A stretch of DNA of 64,000 bases from positions 1-64,000 of the forward strand of contig NZ_JANUCS010000001.1 of assembly GCF_024808815.1 (NCBI RefSeq). Direction: 5' to 3'. The stretch comes from Methanosalsum natronophilum (GTDB taxonomy: Archaea > Halobacteriota > Methanosarcinia > Methanosarcinales > Methanosarcinaceae). Under the pieces are notes generated by a model that ran no database searches, was not told the DNA's origin, and saw only the letters and a list, made by a program, of their open reading frames with translations. Position 1 is the first letter of the stretch, and each line of letters starts with the position of its first letter. Shown here one piece after another: positions 33,127 to 42,945 of the stretch. The position numbers were made by a program, and so were the translations under genes.

Positions 33127-34323
33127 ATGCACACGAAAAAGTATGGCATTTATGGAGGCCAGTTCGTACCTGAACTTCTAATGCCTGCATTAGAAGACTT
33201 AGAAAGTGAATATAATAAATTCAGCAAAAACCCTGATTTTTTAAAAGACTTAACTTATTATTTAACTGACTTTGCAGGCAGAAAAACCCCATTGTATTAT
33301 GCAAGAAATTTAAGCAAGAAGTATGGCATTAAAATATATTTGAAGAGAGAAGACCTTGTTCATGGTGGAGCTCACAAGTTAAACAACACTATAGGCCAAG
33401 CATTGCTTGCTAAGTATATGGGTAAAAAAAGAATTGTTGCTGAAACTGGAGCTGGACAGCATGGTACTGCAACCTCTATGGCTGGTGCAACCCTTGAGCT
33501 TGATACACTAATATACATGGGTTCAAAAGATGTTAAAAGGCAAATGACAAACGTTCAACGTATGAAAATGCTTGGCTCTGGTGTTAAAGCTGTTGAAACT
33601 GGATCAAAAACCCTAAAAGATGCAATTAACGAAGCTTTACGTGATTGGGTTACAAACATAGAAACAACCCATTATTTAATAGGATCCGTTGTGGGTCCTC
33701 ATCCTTATCCTATGATTGTGAGAGATTTTCAAAGTGTTATTGGAAACGAGGTGAAGAAACAGATACTTGAAAAGGAAGGAAGGTTCCCCGATTCTATTGT
33801 TGCTTGTGCAGGTGGTGGAAGTAATGCGATAGGAATATTTTATCCATTCATTAATGAAAATAATGTGAAGCTTTTTGCAGTAGAGGCTGGTGGTAATAGT
33901 ATGCAAGTTACAGATAAAGCTGCAATGCATTCAGCTTCAATGTGTTCAGGCGAGATTGGAATTTTACATGGGGCCTGTACCAAAGTATTGCAAAATAGAG
34001 AGGGTCAGATCTTGGAGTCACATTCAATTTCAGCTGGCCTAGATTATTCGGGTGTAGGTCCAGAACTTGCATATTTTGCAGAAAATGGCAGAGTTAGTCC
34101 ATGCAATGTAACAGATAATGAGGCTTTAAATGCATTTCATGAGCTCTGTTTTACTGAAGGTATTATTCCAGCATTAGAATCTTCTCATGCACTTGCATAT
34201 GTTATGAAAAATGCTAAATCAGGTCTTCTTGGAGATTTAGTAGTAGTAAACTTGTCTGGCAGAGGAGACAAGGACCTAAACACTGTCATAAATATTACAG
34301 GAGATTCATATGAAAATTGCTGA
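33127..34323 (+). CDS. trpB: Tryptophan synthase beta chain
   Basis: TrpB condenses indole with serine using PLP. With start ATG 33127 (GAGGA six bases before) it has 398 residues, the usual TrpB1 length; a longer open frame to 32983 is not used. Motifs: [29 protein letters not shown] (PLP Lys in HKLN), [18 protein letters not shown] (phosphate loop), [12 protein letters not shown] and NLSGRGDKD. It overlaps trpA by 14 nt, and the two products form the alpha2beta2 complex. Confidence 0.96.
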   Translation: MHTKKYGIYGGQFVPELLMPALEDLESEYNKFSKNPDFLKDLTYYLTDFAGRKTPLYYARNLSKKYGIKIYLKREDLVHGGAHKLNNTIGQALLAKYMGKKRIVAETGAGQHGTATSMAGATLELDTLIYMGSKDVKRQMTNVQRMKMLGSGVKAVETGSKTLKDAINEALRDWVTNIETTHYLIGSVVGPHPYPMIVRDFQSVIGNEVKKQILEKEGRFPDSIVACAGGGSNAIGIFYPFINENNVKLFAVEAGGNSMQVTDKAAMHSASMCSGEIGILHGACTKVLQNREGQILESHSISAGLDYSGVGPELAYFAENGRVSPCNVTDNEALNAFHELCFTEGIIPALESSHALAYVMKNAKSGLLGDLVVVNLSGRGDKDLNTVINITGDSYENC

Positions 34324-35095
34324 AAAATTTGAGGAGTTAAGAGAAAACAAAGAGAGTGCTCTAATAGCTTACATATGCGCAGGAGATCCTGATTCACACG
34401 TTACTAAATCCGCAGTTGAAACACTTGTAGAAGGTGGAGCTGATATAGTAGAGCTAGGATTACCATTTTCTGACCCAATTGCAGATGGACCTACAATACA
34501 AGAAGCTAGTGATAGAGCAATTCGTAAGGGTATGAACCCCGATAAATATTTTGAACTGGTAAAATCATTGAGTGTTAAAGTACCACTTATTTGCATGACA
34601 TATTATAACATAATTCATAAGTATGGTATTAGATCTTTTGTTGATAGTTGTATTGAAGCGAGAATCTCTGGGATTATAGTCCCTGACCTTCCAATAGAAG
34701 AATCAACTGAATTAAAACAATGCTGCGAAAATAATAATATAGATTTGATACACCTAATTTCACCTATCACCAACGATGAAAGGCTTAAAAAAATTTTAAA
34801 TAATAGTTCTGGTTTCCTTTATTTAATATCTCAAACCGGCGTTACTGGTAGTGATAGTAATATTGATTCTGGTTTAGAATCATTGATTAAAAAAATAAAA
34901 AAATATACTGATACACCAGTAGCTGTAGGTTTTGGAATCTCAAACCTAAGCCAAGTAAGAAATATTATATCCTATGGGGCTGATGGTGTGATTGCGGGGT
35001 CAGTATTCGTAAAAACCATTGCTTCAGGAAAAAACATGGAGCATGAACTTCTTCAAATCGCAAAAGAATTGAAAATGGGAACAAGGCATGATTAA
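34310..35095 (+). CDS. trpA: Tryptophan synthase alpha chain
   Basis: TrpA cleaves indole-3-glycerol phosphate to indole, channelled to TrpB. The 261-residue TIM barrel shows [29 protein letters not shown] (catalytic Glu and Asp region), [40 protein letters not shown] and [10 protein letters not shown]. The start ATG overlaps the trpB end; GGAG precedes it at 7 nt. The gene ends convergent with ftsY, only 5 nt apart, so the two terminators overlap. Confidence 0.95.
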   Translation: MKIAEKFEELRENKESALIAYICAGDPDSHVTKSAVETLVEGGADIVELGLPFSDPIADGPTIQEASDRAIRKGMNPDKYFELVKSLSVKVPLICMTYYNIIHKYGIRSFVDSCIEARISGIIVPDLPIEESTELKQCCENNNIDLIHLISPITNDERLKKILNNSSGFLYLISQTGVTGSDSNIDSGLESLIKKIKKYTDTPVAVGFGISNLSQVRNIISYGADGVIAGSVFVKTIASGKNMEHELLQIAKELKMGTRHD

Positions 35096-35100
35096 ATTGC

Positions 35101-36132
35101 TTATTCAAATATTTTATCTACAAACCATTCTGGGTCAAACTTTTCGATTTCATTGTACTCTTGCCCAACGCCTAAAAACAGAATTGGCTTGTTAGTAATA
35201 TATGCAATTGAAATCGCTGCACCACCCTTTGCATCAGCATCAATTTTGGTTAAAATGGATCCATCTATAGGAACTGAATCATTAAACTGTGATGCTCTTT
35301 CTACTGCATCATTACCAGCAACAGCTTCATCTACAAATATAATTAAATCTGGAGGTGAAACCCGACAAATTTTTTTGAGCTGAGCCATAAGATTTACGTT
35401 TGTATGCATTCTACCGGCTGTATCCGAAAGTACAACATCAATATTATGAGATTTTGCGTATTGCATCGCATCATAGATTACTGCTGCAGGATCGCCTCCC
35501 TCTTGATGTTTTATTATTTTAGTACCAAGTCTTTTAGCATGGATATCTAACTGATCAATTGCACCTGCTCTAAATGTGTCGCCTGCTGCTAATAGTGGAA
35601 TAAAGTCATTCTCTTTTAAATAATGAGCCATTTTTGCTATTGTGGTAGTTTTTCCTGTTCCGTTAATCCCTACAAAAACTATATTTACAGGTTTTTCTGC
35701 ATTTCGAACAAATTTGTCAAAGTCTAAGGTGTTAGCTGACATTATATTAAGAATTGCATTTCTTATAGCTGTTTCAACAACTTCTTCTGTGTTCTTTCCA
35801 ATACGTTTTCGGCTACCAACTAAATCTTCTTTCACAGAATCTATTATTGCCTCAGAAACAGATATAGCAATATCGCTTTCCATTAGAGCAATTTCAAGTT
35901 CCCATAAAGAATCTTCTATGTCTTTTTCAGAAAGAATTACTTCTCTCTCAAATACAAATGCTTTAGCTCTCTGAGTTATACTACTGTTCTTTTTTTGACC
36001 TACAGATATTTCTTCATTTGTATTTATACTACAGTCTGATTCTTCTTGCTCTATAGATACTGCTTTTTCATCGATTTTGGTTCCTAAGTTAGTTTTAAAG
36101 TTTTTTAATCTATCCTTAAGTTTGTTAAACAT
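35101..36132 (-). CDS. ftsY: Signal recognition particle receptor FtsY
   Basis: FtsY binds SRP54 with its nascent chain at the membrane and hands it to the translocon. The 343-residue protein has an N-terminal Lys/Glu-rich A region (1-50), an N domain with a four-helix pattern (~55-140), and the G domain: G1 GINGTGKTTTIAKMA, AAGDTFRAGAIDQL, DTAGRMHTN, FVDEAVAGNDA, and TKIDADAKGGAA. Ends WFVDKIFE. It follows prefoldin alpha, LX and eIF6 on the same strand, the usual archaeal order. Confidence 0.95.
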   Translation of the reverse strand: MFNKLKDRLKNFKTNLGTKIDEKAVSIEQEESDCSINTNEEISVGQKKNSSITQRAKAFVFEREVILSEKDIEDSLWELEIALMESDIAISVSEAIIDSVKEDLVGSRKRIGKNTEEVVETAIRNAILNIMSANTLDFDKFVRNAEKPVNIVFVGINGTGKTTTIAKMAHYLKENDFIPLLAAGDTFRAGAIDQLDIHAKRLGTKIIKHQEGGDPAAVIYDAMQYAKSHNIDVVLSDTAGRMHTNVNLMAQLKKICRVSPPDLIIFVDEAVAGNDAVERASQFNDSVPIDGSILTKIDADAKGGAAISIAYITNKPILFLGVGQEYNEIEKFDPEWFVDKIFE

Positions 36133-36159
36133 GTAAATCTCTAGCTGATATTTATTTGC

Positions 36160-36609
36160 TTATTGCCCTGAATATTGTGGAGGCTGCCTTTGCTGGGACT
36201 GTGAATAATCTTGAAATTTATTTTCGATTTCTTCGATACTCTTAGTCAATTGATTCATGCTACTTTGTAACTGTTCAACGGTTTTAGTCAAGTCGTCTTT
36301 TCGTCTATTTAAAGTTTTAATTGCGTTTTCAACCGTCTTTTCGACACTTATACCTGCACCTATATTTACAACAACTGTATCTGGTTTAGTCAGTTTAGCA
36401 TGTAAGTAAGAACCTGCTCCTATAGGTACCATAGTATCTAACTCATCATTTATTTCTTTGAGTTCATTTATAGTGTTAAGAGCACTTGTACATTCATCTA
36501 TCTGCGATTGCACTGCATTAATTTGTTGATAAAGAGTTTCAACACGGGCTTTATACTCTCTATGCTGTGCTAATAAATTCCTCGCATCTTGTTCATTCAT
36601 TTGAGACAT
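36160..36609 (-). CDS. pfdA: Prefoldin alpha subunit
   Basis: Prefoldin captures unfolded proteins and delivers them to the thermosome. The 149-residue subunit has two coiled-coil helices (about 5-50 and 92-138) around a beta-hairpin core (TMVPIGAGSYLHAKL, DTVVVNIGAGISVEKTV), the typical alpha layout. The C-terminal ~12 residues are Gln/Pro-rich. It lies only 6 nt after the LX gene and 28 nt before ftsY. Confidence 0.93.
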   Translation of the reverse strand: MSQMNEQDARNLLAQHREYKARVETLYQQINAVQSQIDECTSALNTINELKEINDELDTMVPIGAGSYLHAKLTKPDTVVVNIGAGISVEKTVENAIKTLNRRKDDLTKTVEQLQSSMNQLTKSIEEIENKFQDYSQSQQRQPPQYSGQ

Positions 36610-36615
36610 TTTATA

Positions 36616-36795
36616 TCAAGCCTCTTGATGAACACTATCTATTTTTATTAAGTTCCTCTTTAGACCGTGTTCACTACCTATCAATGAATAAACCTTCTCA
36701 TATGCATTTTTTTCATTCTGACTGGCTACAATTTTTGTAAATGTTTCCCAGTTTTGTCCTGCTTTAAATGTTCCTTTGACAACAAAATTATTCAC
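36616..36795 (-). CDS. rplX: Ribosomal protein LX (L18Ae/L20e)
   Basis: A small gene of 59 codons. It reads VNNFVVKGTFKAGQNWETFT and later KNAYEKVYSLIGSEHGLKRN, the archaeal large-subunit protein LX. It starts at GTG and ends with EA followed by TGA. GGTGATTATTT ahead of it serves as Shine-Dalgarno. Located between eIF6 and prefoldin alpha as in most archaea, which supports the call. Confidence 0.9.
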   Translation of the reverse strand: MNNFVVKGTFKAGQNWETFTKIVASQNEKNAYEKVYSLIGSEHGLKRNLIKIDSVHQEA

Positions 36796-36866
36796 AAATA
36801 ATCACCTATATTCTTAGTTAAAGAAAATTAATTACTATATTTCGTTAGCTTTATTTATTCAATCTT

Positions 36867-37520
36867 TCAGATAAATCCAAGTATTTCTTCAACTCTACCC
36901 AGCTCATGACCAGTTGTTTGTGAACCTGCTAAAAATCCTTTCGAGTTAGCTAATATTCCCGATCCTACCATATGTGTTCCATAATTAATAGTTCCGGTTA
37001 GAACTTCAAGATTAAATACTTCTCTTAGTTTTTCAATCTCATCGTTAGAAACTCTTGGGTTTACTAGCAAACCCTTACTCGTTACAACTCCTGCCATACC
37101 AACGGTTTTAATGCCTGCTATAGTTCCTCTGAAAGTTTCAACTCCTAGTGCATTAGAAATTAATTCAACAGCTTTATCTGATAAATCAGGGTGGACTAGG
37201 GCTGCATAGTCATTGGCAAGCACAATATTACCAATAGCATTTATTTTATGAGGAAGTGAAGTTGCCTTTAATCCCAAATCAACAAGATATTTATCACTCA
37301 TGTTTTTTGGAATAACGAATCCATTAGAATTTCCTCTTATAAGTGAACCTATAACTGTACATCCATCTGCCAAAGTTGAATATACATCTACATCGAGAAC
37401 ATCTTCTATTATTTTAATTTCACTCTCATTTGTACCTGTGGGCACAAGAGCTACTTCTTCCGTACAAGTAGCAAACACACCAATTAGAGGACTTTCATAT
37501 ATTTCAGTTGTATAGTTCAT
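36867..37520 (-). CDS. eif6: Translation initiation factor aIF6
   Basis: aIF6 binds the large subunit and prevents premature joining. The 217-residue protein shows the pentein repeat fold: recurring patterns such as [72 protein letters not shown] and [22 protein letters not shown]. It is between L31e and LX in the ribosomal protein run. Confidence 0.95.
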   Translation of the reverse strand: MNYTTEIYESPLIGVFATCTEEVALVPTGTNESEIKIIEDVLDVDVYSTLADGCTVIGSLIRGNSNGFVIPKNMSDKYLVDLGLKATSLPHKINAIGNIVLANDYAALVHPDLSDKAVELISNALGVETFRGTIAGIKTVGMAGVVTSKGLLVNPRVSNDEIEKLREVFNLEVLTGTINYGTHMVGSGILANSKGFLAGSQTTGHELGRVEEILGFI

Positions 37521-37573
37521 TGTATTCAGCCATGATTATTTAGGTTAAATGAAGATATTAAATAATTAAGGAT

Positions 37574-37846
37574 TTAAGCTAATTCTACTTGAATCTCACC
37601 ATCTTCAAATCTAGCTGCTCTAACTCTAATAGAAGAAGGTGGTTTTTCTCTTCCCTTCTCCCATATTTTTTCGTTTACTGATTTATCTATTTTAATTAAG
37701 TTTTCTTCACTTTTCATATGTCGAACAAGATACTTTTTTATCTCGTTCATAGCTTTGTTAGCTCGGTTTGGTTTTGATGTCCCTTTTACAACCCTTAAAG
37801 GAATTGTGTAAATTTGTTCCGTTGGTGCTACAACTGTATCTGCCAT
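37574..37846 (-). CDS. rpl31e: Ribosomal protein L31e
   Basis: A 90-residue protein of the large subunit near the exit tunnel. [48 protein letters not shown] and a short C-terminus are diagnostic. The ATG at 37846 follows GGTGATTGAAA, so the in-frame TTG two codons earlier is not needed. It follows L39e by 12 nt. Confidence 0.93.
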   Translation of the reverse strand: MADTVVAPTEQIYTIPLRVVKGTSKPNRANKAMNEIKKYLVRHMKSEENLIKIDKSVNEKIWEKGREKPPSSIRVRAARFEDGEIQVELA

Positions 37847-37858
37847 TTTCAATCACCT

Positions 37859-38014
37859 TTATTTGAGTTTAAGACTACTTCTTCTCCAATTTCTCCTTTT
37901 TGGATGAGTTACAACATTTCTATTAGTCTTCACAATAGCCCACATTGGAACTCTTTGGTTTTGCCTATGAGCTTTAGCCAATCTCATTTTTTGTCCTTTT
38001 GTATTATGACTCAT
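37859..38014 (-). CDS. rpl39e: Ribosomal protein L39e
   Basis: 51 residues, very basic: [20 protein letters not shown], then [12 protein letters not shown] and PKRRNWRR. These are the family signature. The start is the ATG at 38014, after GAGGT; a longer open frame to 38071 has no ribosome site. It is first in the L39e-L31e-eIF6-LX-prefoldin-FtsY run. Confidence 0.95.
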   Translation of the reverse strand: MSHNTKGQKMRLAKAHRQNQRVPMWAIVKTNRNVVTHPKRRNWRRSSLKLK

Positions 38015-38121
38015 AAAAATTACCTCTATATATCTATTAACTAAAGTAAGAACATTAATGAAAATTATCATATAAATTTTTACTTATGATCTAGAACCAT
38101 TTGCACTTAACTGCATATTAA

Positions 38122-38718
38122 CTATTTTATTCTTTCTATAATTCTTGATTGAACATGTGGAGGAAAAAGTTCTTTTACAGCGTCTCCACCTATTTCACAT
38201 GCAATTTTTTCCCTTAGTTCTGCTTCATAATCTGCTTTTGCAAGATTTTCGCTCTTATCTTCATGAATAAGTAAATGTTTATCAACAAGGGCATTTACTG
38301 CTGATCTACCATAACCACCAAGAGGAGATATGTAGCTTATAGAATATTTGTCTTCTAGACTGCGTATTTGAGAGTTGTTTAAGCGTGGTACCCTATCATC
38401 CCTTCTTACCCCATCAGCAATAAATTTTGTATTCTTCTCCTCAGCTAGGGTTTTCAACGCACTTAAATGGATATAATTTAAAGCATTTTTGGGAAAACCA
38501 TCTTGAACTATGATTTGATAAGCATCATCTAAAATACTGTTCTCTAAACAAACTATTCTATGCCTCATCTCTAATTTCTCGGCCGCTTCAGATCCTATTG
38601 AACCATTAGATAATAAAGAAAAAGTACATGTAACTAATTCTACTTCAAATAATGGCTCTAAAAGTATAGCTGCAAGAGCACTATCTTTTCCTCCACTGAA
38701 AAGAACTGAAACTTTCAT
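38122..38718 (-). CDS. PP-loop ATPase, diphthine-ammonia ligase-like (DUF71)
   Basis: A 198-residue adenine-nucleotide alpha-hydrolase. The PP-loop SGGKDS is in VSVLFSGGKDSALAAI near the start; DGVRRDDRVPRL in the middle and a charged C-terminal helix follow. Members of DUF71 include Dph6, which amidates diphthine on EF-2, but archaeal genes of this branch may modify other targets. It is 16 nt after PDCD5. The function is inferred from family only. Confidence 0.75.
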   Translation of the reverse strand: MKVSVLFSGGKDSALAAILLEPLFEVELVTCTFSLLSNGSIGSEAAEKLEMRHRIVCLENSILDDAYQIIVQDGFPKNALNYIHLSALKTLAEEKNTKFIADGVRRDDRVPRLNNSQIRSLEDKYSISYISPLGGYGRSAVNALVDKHLLIHEDKSENLAKADYEAELREKIACEIGGDAVKELFPPHVQSRIIERIK

Positions 38719-38733
38719 AGCTCAAATAAAATG

Positions 38734-39087
38734 TTAGATATGAGTGATTTTTTGATCTTTCTTTTTAGGCATCATTTTTTGTAACAGATGCTTTAATTGT
38801 TCATCATCTATTCTGGATTGTATCCGTCCATTCTGAGCTAGCATCACAAGTTGAGATTCTAGTTGTTCTGCAAGTTCAGTTCTTGACATCTTCAGTGTTG
38901 TAAGTCGTTCTCTGGCTTCAGGTGTTAGGATTTGGCGCATTATAGCTTGTTTTTGGGCTTCCCTTTCAGCATTTGCCTGTTCTTGTTGGTATGCCGCTTG
39001 GAGATTTTCACTCGAATATTGAGAACCTTGTTGTTCTTGTAACTGTTGCAGTTTTTTTCTTCTTATTTGCTCTAAATCATCTTCCAT
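38734..39087 (-). CDS. PDCD5-family DNA-binding protein
   Basis: A 117-residue protein with the archaeal PDCD5/TFAR19 pattern: an N-terminal basic helix (QIRRKKLQQLQEQQ), a Gln-rich linker, then QAIMRQILTPEARERLTTLKMSRTELAEQLE and the C-terminal IDDEQLKHLLQKM. Archaeal members bind DNA or act with translation; precise role is unknown. It lies downstream of S19e after a 249-nt gap and upstream of the PP-loop gene. Confidence 0.88.
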   Translation of the reverse strand: MEDDLEQIRRKKLQQLQEQQGSQYSSENLQAAYQQEQANAEREAQKQAIMRQILTPEARERLTTLKMSRTELAEQLESQLVMLAQNGRIQSRIDDEQLKHLLQKMMPKKKDQKITHI

Positions 39088-39336
39088 AAATTCTCACCCA
39101 TCTAGTTATATAGATTTTCATTAATCAATATGTTACTAATAACAACAGTCATATAATTAATGCTTATGTTCCTTAAAAGAAACAAAGAATAGCTATATAG
39201 AAGCTTCCCTTACTAAAATAGAGCAATGATAAGTCCCATGTTGGTAATGGGTTATCTTATGCTCTTAATCAATTTTAGATTTGAATCTTTTATACAATTA
39301 ATATGTTCAAACTAAAACTGCTATATTATAGACTAA

Positions 39337-39786
39337 TTAATATTTAGCCAACTCTGGGACTTCCTCAACTAATTCCCCTTTTACTTCATATGCAGCATTA
39401 TCAAGAAGTGATTGACCTTCAGGAGACATAACACGTCCCGTTTTCAATTTGCGCACATATCCTGCTTTTTCAAGCTGTTGGATTGCTTTACGTGCTACTG
39501 ACCCACTTCCTTTCATTTTTTTATAAGGGTTTGTACCTTTATCTTTCTTTCCACCATAAACTGATCTAAGTCTTTCTACACCAATGGGTCCATCTTGGTA
39601 TACCTTCCTTAAAACAGCTGCACACCGTATATACCACCAATCACCTTCATTTGGAGGTAGTTCTTTATGTACTCCTGTCTTCACGTAATCAGCCCAAGTT
39701 GGGGGTTTTACATTATCGTTTTCTTTTAGCTTTTCTGCAACTTTATTGATTAGATTAGTTGCAGGAACGTCATATGCTGTTGTCAT
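39337..39786 (-). CDS. rps19e: Ribosomal protein S19e
   Basis: The 149-residue small-subunit protein is recognised by [77 protein letters not shown] and the wing [15 protein letters not shown]. It is often next to PDCD5 in archaea, as here. GGAGGAA-type ribosome site precedes the ATG. Confidence 0.95.
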   Translation of the reverse strand: MTTAYDVPATNLINKVAEKLKENDNVKPPTWADYVKTGVHKELPPNEGDWWYIRCAAVLRKVYQDGPIGVERLRSVYGGKKDKGTNPYKKMKGSGSVARKAIQQLEKAGYVRKLKTGRVMSPEGQSLLDNAAYEVKGELVEEVPELAKY

Positions 39787-39948
39787 TTTGTTCCTCCGAT
39801 TATAAATTTATCAATTATACTTAAAATCTATTTTTTAGTAGTTCAGATTAGTTTTGCTGGTTAAAAGTAAAATGTAGCTATATGCATGTGAAATCTGATT
39901 CATTAATCTATCGGTTAGTATTTTCCAATTATCAAAAACTATCGAAAA

Positions 39949-41223
39949 TCATAATTTTCTAAATGTCTGCTCCCTACCTGGACCCACAGAAACATATTTA
40001 ATTGGTACATCCATCATATTTTCTAGCAAATCAACATATTTTTTAGCAGATTCAGGTAAATCACCATATTTGTTAACATTTGAAAGGTTCTCATCCCAAC
40101 CACTTAGTTCTTTGTATATTGGTGCGCATTCAAATAATTGCGATGTTTTAGCAGGTGGATACTCATATGTTTCTCCCTGAAAACTATATCCCACACATAT
40201 CTTAATTGGGTCTATGTTAGTAAGAACATCTAATTTAGTTAAAGCAAGGCTACTATATCCGTTTAAATTTATAGCTTTTTTAGCTAAAGGTAAGTCAAAC
40301 CATCCACATCTTCGGGCTCTTCCTGTGGTAGTGCCAAATTCTCCACCCTGTTCCTGAATTTTTCTTCCAATATCATCATGCAGCTCTGTTGGTAGTGGGC
40401 CTTCGCCTACTCGTGTAATATAGGCTTTCACAATACCTATAACTTCATCAACTTTTGTTGGTCCAACGCCTAAATTAGAACATGCTGATCCAGCTATAGT
40501 ACTAGAAGATGTAACATATTTTTGAGTTCCATGGACAACATCCAAGTGTGAACCTTGAGCACCTTCAGCCATTACATTTTTACCTTTCTTTATTGCATCA
40601 TTTATCTCTGAAGATACATCAGTGATATAAGAACTAAGTACTTTTCCAGCTGCTAAATACTCATCTAAAACCGAAACATCAAAAGCTTTAGAGTCTTGGT
40701 TATCATAAGATTCAAGCATTTTTTGTTTCTGTTCACGAATATCCTCTAACTTACTGTAAAATGTTTCTTCATTTGCAATATCAAACAGTTGAATTTCTTC
40801 CCTTGATATTTTATCAATATAAGCAAAGCCTATTCCTCTTTTAGTCGTCCCAATCTTTTCTGATACTGCAGATTCACGCAGGGTGTCTAGTTCTATATGA
40901 TGCGGCATAATTATACTTGTTTTACCATCAATTCCAAGCTTTTGAGGTGTTATTTCAATTCCACCTTTTTTGAGCATATCGATTTCTTCTAGCAAGACTT
41001 TGGGATTTAAAACAGTACCTGGTCCAATAAGTACTCTGGAATCCAAAAGAAATGCAGAAGGAATTAGGTGAAGTTTATAGACCTGGTCTGCAACTTTTAC
41101 AGTATGACCCGCATTGTCTCCACCTTGGAACCTTACTACCAAATCATAGTTTTCCGCCATGAGATCGACGATTTTACCCTTTCCTTCATCTCCAAATTGT
41201 GCTCCTGTAAGAATTGTGAACAT
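39949..41223 (-). CDS. purA: Adenylosuccinate synthetase
   Basis: PurA converts IMP to adenylosuccinate using GTP and aspartate. The 424-residue protein has the P-loop GAQFGDEGKGKIVDLMA, the IMP loop GGDNAGHTVKV, DGKTSIIMPHH, TTKRGIGFAY, EGAQGSHLDVVHGTQKYVTSS, GPLPTELHD, TTGRARRCGWFDLP, LTKLDVL and the GPGREQT end. No oddities; it starts at ATG. The region 41224-41290 upstream is short and AT-rich. Confidence 0.96.
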   Translation of the reverse strand: MFTILTGAQFGDEGKGKIVDLMAENYDLVVRFQGGDNAGHTVKVADQVYKLHLIPSAFLLDSRVLIGPGTVLNPKVLLEEIDMLKKGGIEITPQKLGIDGKTSIIMPHHIELDTLRESAVSEKIGTTKRGIGFAYIDKISREEIQLFDIANEETFYSKLEDIREQKQKMLESYDNQDSKAFDVSVLDEYLAAGKVLSSYITDVSSEINDAIKKGKNVMAEGAQGSHLDVVHGTQKYVTSSSTIAGSACSNLGVGPTKVDEVIGIVKAYITRVGEGPLPTELHDDIGRKIQEQGGEFGTTTGRARRCGWFDLPLAKKAINLNGYSSLALTKLDVLTNIDPIKICVGYSFQGETYEYPPAKTSQLFECAPIYKELSGWDENLSNVNKYGDLPESAKKYVDLLENMMDVPIKYVSVGPGREQTFRKL

Positions 41224-41290
41224 GGTTTGATGGATTTGTTTTATAACTTATAAGTTTTTGTTTTAATAATGAGAGTTATAAGCACTTTTT

Positions 41291-41653
41291 TTATAGATCA
41301 GAGTCAAACAAAATAGTTTGATTCCCCTGATAGTAGTCACTTCCCGGTTCTTTATCAATATTACACAAGATAATATTAAGCCACCCATAATCCATCAGTG
41401 TAAAAATCATCTTTTCTGAAATATCTGTACTTATATTAAATTCTGATTCTAGCAAAGACATTGCATCTTGTTTTTTAATTGTGTGGAGACAATTTATAGA
41501 TTTTCTATCGAACTGGCAGGTATCATAATTTTTACATCTACCTACACGATCTCTGTTTTTAAGATGAATTGCAAGACCTTTCCATGTGAAAATGTTGTTC
41601 TTCCCTTTAATTCCATAAATAGTAGATTTGGTTCTGTTTAATTGTTTTACCAT
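41291..41653 (-). CDS. Uncharacterised 120-residue Cys-containing protein
   Basis: No family recognised. The protein has YGIKGKNNIFTWKGLAIHL, then three Cys (GRCKNYDTCQFDRKSINC) that with His may bind a metal ion, and a helical C-terminus. Soluble, no signal peptide. Directly divergent from the M42 aminopeptidase gene (156 nt). Codon use looks like its neighbours. A small metal-binding regulator is possible but unsupported. Confidence 0.5.
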   Translation of the reverse strand: MVKQLNRTKSTIYGIKGKNNIFTWKGLAIHLKNRDRVGRCKNYDTCQFDRKSINCLHTIKKQDAMSLLESEFNISTDISEKMIFTLMDYGWLNIILCNIDKEPGSDYYQGNQTILFDSDL

Positions 41654-41808
41654 AATATCCTCTATCTTATTTATAAAAATAAATATATATCTGTACCTAT
41701 GCTTTAATTATTGTAAACCAACAAAATATCAGCACCGAAATATATAACATTATTTTAACCATTTATAGACTCACTACATAAGTTACTAGCCTAAAATAAG
41801 TGATTACA

Positions 41809-42864
41809 ATGAAACATACAGAAGAATTACTAGAAAAACTTTCAAATGCACATGGAATATCGGGATTTGAAGGTAATATTAGAAAAATTTTTGAGGATGA
41901 ATTAACTCCATATGTAGACTCTATAACTACTGATAAAATGGGTAATATTGTAGCAACTAAAAAAGGGTCAGGCCCCAGTGTAATGATTGCTGCTCATATG
42001 GATGAAATCGGCCTTATGGTTAAATATATTGATGAGAATGGTTTTTTGAGATTTGTCAAGATAGGAGGATGGTTTGATCCTACCATCCATAGCCAGAGGG
42101 TTATTATCCACTCTAAAAAAGGAGAAATAAAAGGTGTAATTGGTTCTAAGCCTCCACATGTAATGAAAGAAGAAGATAGGAAAAAACCACCAAAGGCTGA
42201 AGACATGTTCATAGATATAGGAGTCACTACTAAAGAAGAAGCTGAAGGTTTGGGAGTTGAGGTGGGTTCCCCAATATCACTTGATAGACATTATTCTAAG
42301 TTAGCCAATAATATAGTTACAGGTAAAGCATTTGATGATAGAGTAGGATTGGTTATTCTAATACAAGTACTGAAAGAACTTTCTACTAAAAACATAGGAT
42401 TAACCATCCATGGAGTTGGTACCGTTCAAGAAGAAGTTGGATTAAAGGGAGCTCGAGTGGCTGCATTTGGATTGAATCCTGATATTGCACTTATTACAGA
42501 AACAACTATTGCGGGTGATTATCCAGGTATAGACAAAAAAGATTCTGCAATTGAAGTAGGAAAAGGTAGTGCAATAACTATAGTAGACGCTGCTGGCCGT
42601 GGGCTGATTGCCAATCAAAAGATTATTGAATGGCTAAGAACAACAGCTGATGAAAACAATATAAACTATCAGATGGATGTTGCTGATGGCGGTACTACAG
42701 ATGCAACAGCTATTCATATTACAAAAGAAGGAATTCCATCTGGTGTCCTAAGCATACCTACTAGATACATACATTCACCAGTAGAAGTACTAAGCTTAGA
42801 CGATATTGACTCATGCATAGATTTGATTTTAAAATCATTTGATAATATTGAAAAGTTTTTTTAG
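41809..42864 (+). CDS. M42-family metalloaminopeptidase
   Basis: A dinuclear-metal aminopeptidase of the TET/glucanase-like M42 family, forming tetrahedral particles that degrade peptides. The 351-residue protein shows ISGFEGNIRKIF, metal ligand IAAHMDEIGLMV, IHSQRVIIHSKKG, KAFDDRVGLVILI (bridging Asp), VQEEVGLKGAR (catalytic Glu pair) and the third ligand in PTRYIHSPVEVLSL. The ATG at 41809 follows GTGATTACA; a GTG nine bases earlier is less likely. The leuA-like gene follows after about 80 nt. Confidence 0.92.
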   Translation: MKHTEELLEKLSNAHGISGFEGNIRKIFEDELTPYVDSITTDKMGNIVATKKGSGPSVMIAAHMDEIGLMVKYIDENGFLRFVKIGGWFDPTIHSQRVIIHSKKGEIKGVIGSKPPHVMKEEDRKKPPKAEDMFIDIGVTTKEEAEGLGVEVGSPISLDRHYSKLANNIVTGKAFDDRVGLVILIQVLKELSTKNIGLTIHGVGTVQEEVGLKGARVAAFGLNPDIALITETTIAGDYPGIDKKDSAIEVGKGSAITIVDAAGRGLIANQKIIEWLRTTADENNINYQMDVADGGTTDATAIHITKEGIPSGVLSIPTRYIHSPVEVLSLDDIDSCIDLILKSFDNIEKFF

Positions 42865-42945
42865 GTTCCTGGTTTAAAAAATCGTTAGATATATCTAACA
42901 TAAGAGTATCAAACAGTAAGGTTATATAAAGCAAATATGTGAGGG

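Noticed and set aside
33127-34323. Longer trpB start at 32983
   Set aside because: The extra 48 residues do not match TrpB, while ATG 33127 has GAGGA at the right distance and the normal N-terminus.
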